A DNA stretch of 64,000 nt from positions 1,736,001 to 1,800,000 of the forward strand of contig NZ_JQLO01000001.1 in assembly GCF_000744255.1 (NCBI RefSeq), read 5' to 3'. Made by a program: the position numbers and the translations under genes. A model generated the notes under the pieces. The model ran no database searches and was not told the DNA's origin. It saw nothing but the letters and a program-made list of their open reading frames with translations. Source of the DNA: Carnobacterium divergens DSM 20623 (GTDB taxonomy: Bacteria; Bacillota; Bacilli; Lactobacillales; Carnobacteriaceae). Below, one piece after another: positions 57,852 to 64,000 of the stretch. Every line of letters starts with the position of its first letter. Within the stretch, counting starts at the first letter, position 1.

Positions 57852-60347
57852 TTATCCCCCTCTCTTTTTTTTAAACAACTCTAAAGAAAGTAAACTTATA
57901 AGGGACATTAAACTAATCACACTTCCAAATAAGAAGCCTTTTGGAATAAAGCTTAATTCAATTTGATGGGGGCCTTTTGACAAAGAAATCCCCATAAAGT
58001 CATCTAATACACGATCCGCTTTAATTTTCTTACCATCAACTTTAACTACCCAATTTTTATCATACGGAATAGCCATATACAATAAATTATCATTGTCTTT
58101 AATGTCGACAGTCGCTCTAATATGATTGTCCTTCCAATCTGTAATCATCCATCGTTTCTTTGTTAATTGATCTTTAACCTGATTTAATACAGTTTCATCT
58201 AAAATTTGAATATTTGTTGAATCAATACTTATTTCATCCTTTGTTTTGAAGACTAAATTTGCTGACTCTCCTTTTTTAAGTTCTCCTAAATTAAGCAGCG
58301 CTTGATTACGAATCGCTACTTTAGGGGCAATTAATCGATTATTCATATAAACTTCGATGGTTTCCATTTTGTTATTTGGCAAATACAAATACGCTGTACC
58401 ATCGTTCTCAGCAGTAAAACGATATGCATTGTTAGTTTCTTTTTTAACAACAACAGGCTTAAAAATTTCTTCCCCATTTTTTGTCAAATTAGCCGTAATT
58501 TTATTTTGATTTTCAAAGGGTGATTTAGTCATAAAATGAACAGATTTAATTTCTTCAGGAACTACATAGCCTAAACTCGTCGGGTAAGCTTCATGAATTC
58601 TATGAATCACTGCGTTACCTGATTCCTCTTCGCTAATCTTGTATCGAACATTAAATAGATAATCAAGCAATTCTGTTTGCCCAACACTGCTAATTCGGCG
58701 TTCATTTTTACTATTCAAACCTAAATTTTCAAGTGTTTTCCTTAGGGAATCATTTAATGTTGAACTATAGTAAGGTGTACTATGATAATTGTATAAAAAA
58801 CTACTATTATATCCATTATCAATTCCTTGTATACTATTATCCATTCGGTATAAGTCAGAATCTTTTTCATTTATGGGATCAATTAAATTCGTCAATTCTA
58901 TCATATCTGACCTAAAACGAGACTCACTTTCAAATGGTGTTGCTCTTAGCATTTGTTCAAAATTAACACCTATTTCCACTGCCACAATTAAAAAAAGTAG
59001 AATTTGCTTTCGTTCACTTAATTTTGACCATCCAATTAAGCAGCCATTGATACTTATAAATAAAATGGATATCCAAAATAATCTACTATCCAGTTTTTCT
59101 CCAACAGTTGAAAAATAGTTGCTATAAAAATACCCAATTCCCAATAAGACAATTAAAGAAAAACAAATTTTCCCAATCAAACTGGCAGGAATCTCATCAC
59201 GTTTAAGCCAAGTTTCGTAAGCCAGTTTAATCAATAAAAAACTCAACATATAAGAATTACGATAAGGAAAACCTGCTGTTTCTTGAAACATATGCCAAAT
59301 CGTATTAAATAGCTGTAACCAAAAACTCAAGAAAATAAAGCCTATTAAAGTAAAATTACCCCATTTATCTTTTTTAGATACCTTTTTCAAAAAGAAAAAA
59401 GCGATTGCTAAGATCAAAACAAAACTCCCCACAAAAAAACTAGGAAGATGTTCTAATCTAGTTTGGAAATTTGTATGATCAATTCCTAATTGAGTAAATA
59501 TTTCTAAACCAAATAATGGAGTAGGCAGAAAAATATGCCAATCAATCACAGATTTCCCCGTCTTTAACATACCAAAAACGGCTGGAGCTAATATCACTCC
59601 ATTTAACCCTGCTCCAATCAACGAATACCCCATAAATTTTATCCAATTGGATTTATTAATCGAAATATATTCTTTCCAAGATTGATAGTTTGTTCGAACG
59701 ACTGTCCAATAAATAAAATACATCAATGCAAAAATACAGGTCATATAGCCTAAATAATAATTTGTAAAAATCGTACTAAATAGAATTAAACAATAAAATA
59801 CAGTTCTTCCTTCATCAACTAACCATTGAATTCCCAGTGCAAGCAACGGAAGAAAAATTAGCGCATCCATCCACATAATATTGTACATATAAATTCCAAC
59901 ATAACCAGAGAGTGCATAAATCATTGCAAAAAAAAGTTGAGAAAAGTCATTTCTATGATATGTTTTTCGTAAATAATAGTACATACTGCCAGACATACAA
60001 GCAATTTTCAAGAAAAGAACATATGTAACTGCTGTTGAAAGATACGTTTGTGAGACAAATAAAAAAATAAGATTAAATGGACTCATTAAATAATAGGCTG
60101 CCAACGGTAAAAATGAATCTCCCATTCCACTAGAAAAAGAATAAAGCAGACTACCCTCTCCAAAAAATATTGTTTTTAATTGCGCAAAAAATGGCACGTA
60201 TTGTGTCCCAAGGTCACTTACTAATAAATTGGCATCTCCAAAAGGGACAATTCCTTTACTAATAAAAATCGGTACCAAAATGAACAACGGCATTAAAAAG
60301 CTAACAAGTTGTTTTTTATTTAATTGTTGCATTTTCTTCATTAACAT
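57852..60347 (-). CDS. yfhO: YfhO family GT-C membrane protein
   Basis: This 831-residue protein has about 12 membrane segments, then a large C-terminal external region (about 480-800) and a last segment. The first external loop has FGDANLLVSDLGTQYVPFFAQL, with the acidic pair of GT-C enzymes. YfhO proteins glycosylate lipoteichoic acid or wall polymers using lipid-phosphate sugars from a CsbB/GtrB-type partner. Here gtrA-gtrB lie 37 kb away and could supply the donor. GGAG is 7 bases from the ATG. Confidence 0.9.
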   Translation of the reverse strand: MLMKKMQQLNKKQLVSFLMPLFILVPIFISKGIVPFGDANLLVSDLGTQYVPFFAQLKTIFFGEGSLLYSFSSGMGDSFLPLAAYYLMSPFNLIFLFVSQTYLSTAVTYVLFLKIACMSGSMYYYLRKTYHRNDFSQLFFAMIYALSGYVGIYMYNIMWMDALIFLPLLALGIQWLVDEGRTVFYCLILFSTIFTNYYLGYMTCIFALMYFIYWTVVRTNYQSWKEYISINKSNWIKFMGYSLIGAGLNGVILAPAVFGMLKTGKSVIDWHIFLPTPLFGLEIFTQLGIDHTNFQTRLEHLPSFFVGSFVLILAIAFFFLKKVSKKDKWGNFTLIGFIFLSFWLQLFNTIWHMFQETAGFPYRNSYMLSFLLIKLAYETWLKRDEIPASLIGKICFSLIVLLGIGYFYSNYFSTVGEKLDSRLFWISILFISINGCLIGWSKLSERKQILLFLIVAVEIGVNFEQMLRATPFESESRFRSDMIELTNLIDPINEKDSDLYRMDNSIQGIDNGYNSSFLYNYHSTPYYSSTLNDSLRKTLENLGLNSKNERRISSVGQTELLDYLFNVRYKISEEESGNAVIHRIHEAYPTSLGYVVPEEIKSVHFMTKSPFENQNKITANLTKNGEEIFKPVVVKKETNNAYRFTAENDGTAYLYLPNNKMETIEVYMNNRLIAPKVAIRNQALLNLGELKKGESANLVFKTKDEISIDSTNIQILDETVLNQVKDQLTKKRWMITDWKDNHIRATVDIKDNDNLLYMAIPYDKNWVVKVDGKKIKADRVLDDFMGISLSKGPHQIELSFIPKGFLFGSVISLMSLISLLSLELFKKKRGG

Positions 60348-60405
60348 TTCAAAACTCCATTCTTTAGTTTCTTAACTTTAAAATTATTTTACTAACGGAA
60401 TTTTA

Positions 60406-60414
60406 ATTATACCA
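60406..60414 (-). promoter_or_regulatory. Extended -10 promoter for yfhO
   Basis: TGGTATAAT on the minus strand, about 60 bases before the yfhO ATG. Confidence 0.55.
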
Positions 60415-60480
60415 TGTTCTTATTAAGGATTACTAAAGAAATCCTTAATAGTAGTTGACTATGTATAAAAATACAAAAAA

Positions 60481-60509
60481 AGCATTTATAACAATTTGTT
60501 ATAAATGCT
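60481..60509 (-). terminator. Terminator of the tRNA-5S unit
   Basis: A perfect 13-bp stem with a 3-base loop and seven T's on the minus strand lies just beyond tRNA-Lys. Confidence 0.93.
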
Positions 60510-60512
60510 TAA

Positions 60513-60585
60513 TGAGTCATGTAGGATTCGAACCTACGACCCTCTGATTAAAAGTCAGATGCTCTACCAACTGAGCTAATGACTC
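60513..60585 (-). tRNA. tRNA-Lys (TTT)
   Basis: The cloverleaf reads GAGTCATTAGCTCAGTTGG on the minus strand, with anticodon loop CTTTTAA (anticodon TTT), GGTTCGAATCC T-arm and paired acceptor ends GAGTCAT/ATGACTC. No CCA is encoded. Confidence 0.97.
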
Positions 60586-60594
60586 AATATAACT

Positions 60595-60711
60595 GCATGG
60601 CAACGTCCTACCCTCACAAGGGGAAACCCCTAACTACTATCGGCGCAAAGAAACTTAACTACTGTGTTCGGCATGGAAACAGGTGTATCCTTCTTGCTAT
60701 CGATACCACAC
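60595..60711 (-). rRNA. rrf: 5S ribosomal RNA
   Basis: The minus strand shows the 5S landmarks ACACCTGTTTCCATGCCGAAC and CGATAGTAGTTAGGGG, with pairing terminal arms GTGTGGT... and ...GCCATGC, about 117 bases. It lies between tRNA-Gln and tRNA-Lys. No 23S gene precedes it in this window. Confidence 0.95.
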
Positions 60712-60766
60712 AAATTATTTAATTCATTCTACATATCTATTACATAAAATATAAATATTGTAGAGA

Positions 60767-60838
60767 CTGGGCTAGCTGGATTCGAACCAACGCATAACAG
60801 AGTCAAAGTCTGTTGCCTTACCGCTTGGCGATAGCCCA
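60767..60838 (-). tRNA. tRNA-Gln (TTG)
   Basis: 72 bases: acceptor TGGGCTA/TAGCCCA, anticodon loop CTTTGAC (TTG) and T-arm GGTTCGAATCC. Confidence 0.97.
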
Positions 60839-60845
60839 ATAATGG

Positions 60846-60926
60846 TGGAGGGGGGCAGATTCGAACTGCCGAACCCAAAGGAGCGGATTTACAGTCCGCC
60901 GCGTTTAGCCACTTCGCTACCCCTCC
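60846..60926 (-). tRNA. tRNA-Tyr (GTA)
   Basis: 81 bases with a long variable arm typical of bacterial tRNA-Tyr: acceptor GGAGGGG/CCCCTCC and anticodon loop CTGTAAA (GTA). Confidence 0.97.
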
Positions 60927-60967
60927 ATTTAGAGAAGTCTTGTTAATCAATTAACTCAACGAAAGTT

Positions 60968-60997
60968 ATTATAACAGGATTAACAATCTCATGTCAA
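60968..60997 (-). promoter_or_regulatory. Strong promoter of the Tyr-Gln-5S-Lys unit
   Basis: Minus-strand TTGACA (60992-60997) and TATAAT (60968-60973), both perfect consensus, with an 18-base spacer and a TG at the extended -10. Confidence 0.95.
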
Positions 60998-61260
60998 CAC
61001 CAATTTTCAAAATAGATAAATGGATTGATTTCTTTGTTGCCACATTTCGTAACAACTTCATTATTATAATATAGATTTGAAAAATTGGCAATACCTTTTA
61101 GGCAGTTTTTATGAATTAAAATTAATTTAATCATCAAAAAGTGATAGTTTATACATAAACTACTGGCCATAAAATTAATTCACTTGATTTCTCTCTATTA
61201 GATAGAAATCTTTCCAAAAAAATATATGATAGGATCGTCAGGTTCCTCATGTAATAAACA
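60998..61260. other. Gene-free stretch between tRNA units
   Basis: No gene is visible. A small perfect inverted repeat (TAGTTTA, TACA, TAAACTA) lies around 61146-61163. Nothing else stands out. Confidence 0.5.
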
Positions 61261-61261
61261 A

Positions 61262-61293
61262 AAAAAGAGTCAAGAATAAACTTGACTCTTTTT
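61262..61293 (-). terminator. Terminator after tRNA-Glu
   Basis: A perfect 13-bp stem (61262-61274 and 61281-61293) directly follows the 3' end of tRNA-Glu on the minus strand and has a T-run. tRNA-Glu is therefore its own transcription unit. Confidence 0.92.
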
Positions 61294-61294
61294 A

Positions 61295-61366
61295 TGACCC
61301 GTACGGGAATCGAACCCGTGATACCGCCGTGAAAGGGCGGTGTCTTAACCGCTTGACCAACGGGCC
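61295..61366 (-). tRNA. tRNA-Glu (TTC)
   Basis: 72 bases: acceptor GGCCCGT/ACGGGTC, anticodon loop CTTTCAC (TTC) and T-arm GGTTCGATTCC. Confidence 0.97.
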
Positions 61367-61381
61367 ATAAGCACAAGATTT

Positions 61382-61410
61382 ATTATATAAAGAAATGACA
61401 CATTTGTAAA
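61382..61410 (-). promoter_or_regulatory. tRNA-Glu promoter
   Basis: Minus-strand TTTACA (61405-61410) and TATAAT (61382-61387) with 17-base spacing, 15 bases upstream of the tRNA. Confidence 0.85.
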
Positions 61411-61585
61411 GTACTTTTTTCATTATTTCCATTTTAATTGAATCCTTTGACTTCTTCATTAATTTTTGTTAGCTTTTAGATACTTATTCTTATATATAAT
61501 GTGCTATTTTTATTGAAATTTTAGCTTAATAAACCTGATTTTTATTTTTATTAAAATTTTCTTTTTCTTCATTAGAAATTAGTAC

Positions 61586-61614
61586 TTGATAATAGCTAAA
61601 AACAGGTATATAAT
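61586..61614 (+). promoter_or_regulatory. kimA promoter
   Basis: TTGATA (61586-61591) and TATAAT (61609-61614) with 17-base spacing. The leader to the ATG is only about 50 bases, too short for a ydaO-type c-di-AMP riboswitch. Confidence 0.82.
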
Positions 61615-61669
61615 CACTTGTTTGTGAGGGTAAATTTATATCTAATAAAACAATAAGGAGTTAACTAAA

Positions 61670-63496
61670 ATGTGGAGTGTGATTAAACGTTATTTAATTG
61701 GAAAACCTTTAAAATCTTCTGAAGAAGGAGATCAAAAGTTAGGGAAATTTAAAGCTCTTGCTCTTCTTTCTTCTGATGCACTGTCTTCTATTGCATATGG
61801 AACCGAACAAATCGTTTTGGTTTTAGCGGCTCTTTCGACAGCTGCTATATGGTATTCCATTCCAATAGCTGGATTTGTTTTAATTTTATTATTAGCACTT
61901 GTTCTTTCATATCGACAAATTATCCATGCTTATCCTCATGGTGGTGGGGCCTATATGGTTTCTAGTGAAAATCTAGGACAAACTGCTGGCTTAATCGCTG
62001 GAGGCTCTTTATTAGTAGATTACATGCTGACTGTTGCTGTTAGTGTATCTGCTGGGACAGAGGCAATTACGTCCGCTCTGCCAATGCTCTACCATTACAA
62101 AGTACCAATTGCTATTATTATTGTCTTTTTAATCACCGCAATGAACTTAAGAGGTTTGCGAGAATCAGCTTCCTTCCTAATGTTTCCTGTTTATTTATTT
62201 GTAGCAGTTATTACAATATTGATTGTTGTTGGTATTGGTAAAATTATTCTTGGATTAGCTCCTTTCCATGCAACTGCAACGATTGGTGCAGTTGTTCCTG
62301 GAGTTACATTAGGTCTATTACTTAGGGCATTTTCTTCGGGTTCGTCTTCTTTAACCGGAGTCGAAGCCATTAGCAATGCCGTTCCTTTTTTTAAAGCTCC
62401 TCAAGCAAAAAATGCTGCTGGTACGTTAGCTTTAATGGGTGGAATCTTAGGATTCTTCTTTGCTGGTATTACATTTTTAAACTATTGGTATGGAATTGTT
62501 CCAACAGAAAAAGTTACTGTTCTTTCTCAAATTGGAACGGCAATTTTTGGACAAGGAATTTTCTTCTATTTATTACAATTTTCTACAGCATTTATTTTAG
62601 CCTTAGCTGCAAATACTGGTTTTTCTGCTTTTCCAGTGCTGGCTTTTAATTTAGCAAAAGATAAATTCATGCCTCATATGTACTTAGCCAAAGGCGATCG
62701 TCTTGGCTATTCAAATGGAATCATTACCTTATCACTTGGTTCCATCATCTTGATATCCATTTTTAACGGGGAAACATCCCGTCTAATCCCTTTATATGCA
62801 GTAGGGGTATTTGTACCATTTACCTTATCACAAACTGGTATGATCATTAAATGGAATCGTGAGCGCCCTAAAGGATGGATGGTCAAATCTATTTCAAATA
62901 TTGTTGGAGCTTTAATCTCCTTCTCAATTTTTGCAATTTTATTATTTTACCGTTTATCAGAAATTTGGCCATTTTTCGTTATCATGCCTATCATGCTTTA
63001 TATCTTCTATAAAATTCATGATCATTACAAAAAAATTGCGTTACAACTTCGCATTGAACAGTCTGTACCCGTCAGTTATAAAGGGAATACCGTTGTTGTT
63101 TTAATCAGTAACGTTACGCAAGTAACCAATGAAGCACTAAATTATGCCAAAAGTATCGGTGACAACATAATTGCGATGCATGTTTCTTTTGATGAAAACC
63201 CTGAAAAGGAAGAAGAATTTGCTACTGAATTTCGAGAAAAATACCCCGATGTTCGTCTAGTAAATTTACATTCTTCATACAGAACCATCATTGCTCCAGT
63301 CTTGAGATTTGTAAAATTAGTTCAGAAAAAATCTAGTAAACAAGGTTACACTACAACTGTCTTAATTCCTCAATTTGTTCCTAAAAAACCTTGGCAACAC
63401 ATTCTTCATAATCAAACTAGTTTACGTTTACGAGCAGCACTGATGTCAAAAGAAAATATCATCGTTTCAATTTATAGTTACCACTTAAAAGAATAA
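61670..63496 (+). CDS. kimA: KimA-type high-affinity potassium/proton symporter
   Basis: KimA proteins import K+ with protons and are inhibited by c-di-AMP in Bacillus and Listeria. The 608-residue sequence has the family start SVIKRYLIGKPLKSSEEGDQ, LLSSDALSSIAYGTEQI and SYRQIIHAYPHGGGAYMVS, with about 12 membrane segments. A C-terminal cytosolic USP-like domain follows (about 460-608, VLISNVTQVTNEALNYAKS, IPQFVPKKPWQHILHNQ). It resembles Bacillus YdaO/KimA over its whole length. Generic annotation would be APC-family amino acid permease. Confidence 0.9.
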   Translation: MWSVIKRYLIGKPLKSSEEGDQKLGKFKALALLSSDALSSIAYGTEQIVLVLAALSTAAIWYSIPIAGFVLILLLALVLSYRQIIHAYPHGGGAYMVSSENLGQTAGLIAGGSLLVDYMLTVAVSVSAGTEAITSALPMLYHYKVPIAIIIVFLITAMNLRGLRESASFLMFPVYLFVAVITILIVVGIGKIILGLAPFHATATIGAVVPGVTLGLLLRAFSSGSSSLTGVEAISNAVPFFKAPQAKNAAGTLALMGGILGFFFAGITFLNYWYGIVPTEKVTVLSQIGTAIFGQGIFFYLLQFSTAFILALAANTGFSAFPVLAFNLAKDKFMPHMYLAKGDRLGYSNGIITLSLGSIILISIFNGETSRLIPLYAVGVFVPFTLSQTGMIIKWNRERPKGWMVKSISNIVGALISFSIFAILLFYRLSEIWPFFVIMPIMLYIFYKIHDHYKKIALQLRIEQSVPVSYKGNTVVVLISNVTQVTNEALNYAKSIGDNIIAMHVSFDENPEKEEEFATEFREKYPDVRLVNLHSSYRTIIAPVLRFVKLVQKKSSKQGYTTTVLIPQFVPKKPWQHILHNQTSLRLRAALMSKENIIVSIYSYHLKE

Positions 63497-63498
63497 TC

Positions 63499-63541
63499 AA
63501 AAAGAAGCCATTACTAGAGTTACGAGTAATGGCTTCTTTTT
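63499..63541. terminator. Terminator after kimA
   Basis: A 17-bp stem (63499-63515 and 63525-63541) is followed by T's directly after the stop codon. It may also serve the converging GNAT gene. Confidence 0.88.
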
Positions 63542-63563
63542 TAATTTAGACGCTTATCAAAAA

Positions 63564-63836
63564 TTAAGCTTCAATGTCTTTATATTCAGGCTTACGTTCA
63601 AATTCAGCTTTAGCATACGGACACAAAGGAACAATTTTCTTACCTTCAGAACGCATTTCATCAACTACGCGTTTTACAAGTTGACTTGCTATTCCCTGTC
63701 CTCTTAATGAAGGATCTACAAAAGTATGATCTAAAATAACCTTATTTTCACCTGTTGGTACATAGGTAACTTCTGCAATCATTTTACCTGTCTCGTCGTT
63801 CTTATAAAAGCGATTTTCTGATTTCTCAAACTCCAT
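63564..63836 (-). CDS. Small GNAT family N-acetyltransferase (YjdJ type)
   Basis: This 90-residue protein of the short GNAT class has VILDHTFVDPSLRGQGIASQLVKRVVDEMRSEGKKIVPLCPYA, holding the acetyl-CoA loop RGQGIA and the conserved CPYA. The substrate is unknown. The frame opens at 63905, but the ATG at 63836 (MEFEKSENRFY) has AAGGA about 9 bases upstream and matches the usual family length. Confidence 0.88.
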   Translation of the reverse strand: MEFEKSENRFYKNDETGKMIAEVTYVPTGENKVILDHTFVDPSLRGQGIASQLVKRVVDEMRSEGKKIVPLCPYAKAEFERKPEYKDIEA

Positions 63837-63905
63837 GTAAACACATCCTTTACTATTTGTTACAATTAGTTTACCACTATTTATACAATTTGACCAATAA
63901 TGCAT

Positions 63906-63933
63906 AAAAAAAGAGCCTTATAGGCTCCTTTTT
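63906..63933 (-). terminator. Terminator of the tRNA-Thr unit
   Basis: A GAGCC/GGCTC stem (63913-63917 and 63923-63927) has a seven-T tail on the minus strand, about 20 bases beyond tRNA-Thr. Confidence 0.8.
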
Positions 63934-63953
63934 ATAAGAAACATAGAATTATT

Positions 63954-64000
63954 AAGCCACTTGCCGGATTTGAACCGGCGACCCCTTCCTTACCATGGAA
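63954..64000 (-). tRNA. tRNA-Thr (GGT), 5' part outside window
   Basis: Only the anticodon arm to the 3' end is present. The anticodon loop ATGGTAA gives GGT, with T-arm GGTTCAAATCC and acceptor strand AGTGGCT. It is probably the last tRNA of a further cluster beyond the window edge. Confidence 0.9.

Noticed and set aside
61160-61180. TTATGGCC on the minus strand, resembling the 5' end of tRNA-Glu, as a possible tRNA remnant
   Set aside because: Only eight bases match and no arm structure follows.
60729-61376. Open frames spanning the tRNA genes on the minus strand
   Set aside because: They run through tRNA-Gln, tRNA-Tyr and tRNA-Glu sequences and have no family resemblance.
61378-61669. 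Searched for a ydaO/c-di-AMP riboswitch upstream of kimA
   Set aside because: The promoter lies about 55 bases from the ATG, and no aptamer-like conserved blocks are seen.

Overview
The window looks like the chromosome of a low-GC Gram-positive lactic acid bacterium, most likely Carnobacterium or a close relative in Lactobacillales. The evidence is AT-rich DNA with AGGAGG-type ribosome binding sites, the order comFA-comFC-hpf-secA, rex beside groESL, an amaP/Asp23 envelope-stress operon, and the cdaA-cdaR-glmM operon. The genus is an inference; no 16S gene is present. No insertion sequence, prophage or CRISPR array was seen. This is core chromosome with one accessory-looking block, a surface-polysaccharide cluster.

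Layout. 1-5.5 kb: secA (3' end outside the window), ribosome hibernation factor hpf, and competence genes comFC/comFA. 5.5-11.4 kb: degV, an IMPACT-family gene, and two LCP wall-polymer ligases flanking tagO. 11.4-14 kb: the GlcNAc operon nagA-nagB-nagR with twin NagR-type operators over its promoter. 14-19.2 kb: a 1427-residue protein fusing two BadF/HgdC-type ATPase modules to 2-hydroxyacyl-CoA dehydratase-like modules, divergent from a TetR regulator. 19.4-23.3 kb: pncB and nadE (NAD synthesis) running into gtrA-gtrB. 23.4-37 kb: two divergent transcription units for a surface polymer. The minus unit holds a polymerase/GT2 fusion, a GT32-like enzyme and a flippase. The plus unit holds a DUF6056-like membrane protein, a secreted glucosaminidase with a disrupted 5' end, a PMT-type enzyme, tagA, a GT4 and an LtaS/GacH-like phosphoglycerol transferase. 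37-45 kb: an M20 peptidase, groESL under CIRCE, a GNAT, ydiL/ydiK-like genes, rex and an ABC-F protein. 45-50 kb: tsaB, two GNATs and tsaD, then amaP-DUF2273-asp23-csbD. 50-60 kb: galE, a diguanylate cyclase, glmS under a glmS ribozyme, glmM, cdaR, cdaA and yfhO. 60-64 kb: tRNAs, a 5S rRNA gene with no adjacent 23S, a KimA-type K+ importer, a GNAT and a partial tRNA-Thr.

How the genes work together. Much of the window concerns amino-sugar flow into the envelope. GlmS and GlmM make glucosamine phosphates, NagA and NagB recycle GlcNAc, TagO and TagA start wall polymer synthesis, and LCP proteins attach the product. NagR-type sequence motifs lie at nagA, upstream of the ribozyme-controlled glmS, and, with one mismatch, at tagO. 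This suggests a single regulator balancing recycling, synthesis and wall priming. CdaA (c-di-AMP) and KimA (a known c-di-AMP target family) occur together, and a GGEEF protein adds c-di-GMP.

The strongest leads for something undescribed are the 1427-residue ATPase/dehydratase fusion, the polymer cluster with its unusual fusion and poly-A-disrupted glucosaminidase, and the combined NagR-motif plus ribozyme control of glmS. All promoter, operator and terminator calls were made by eye.
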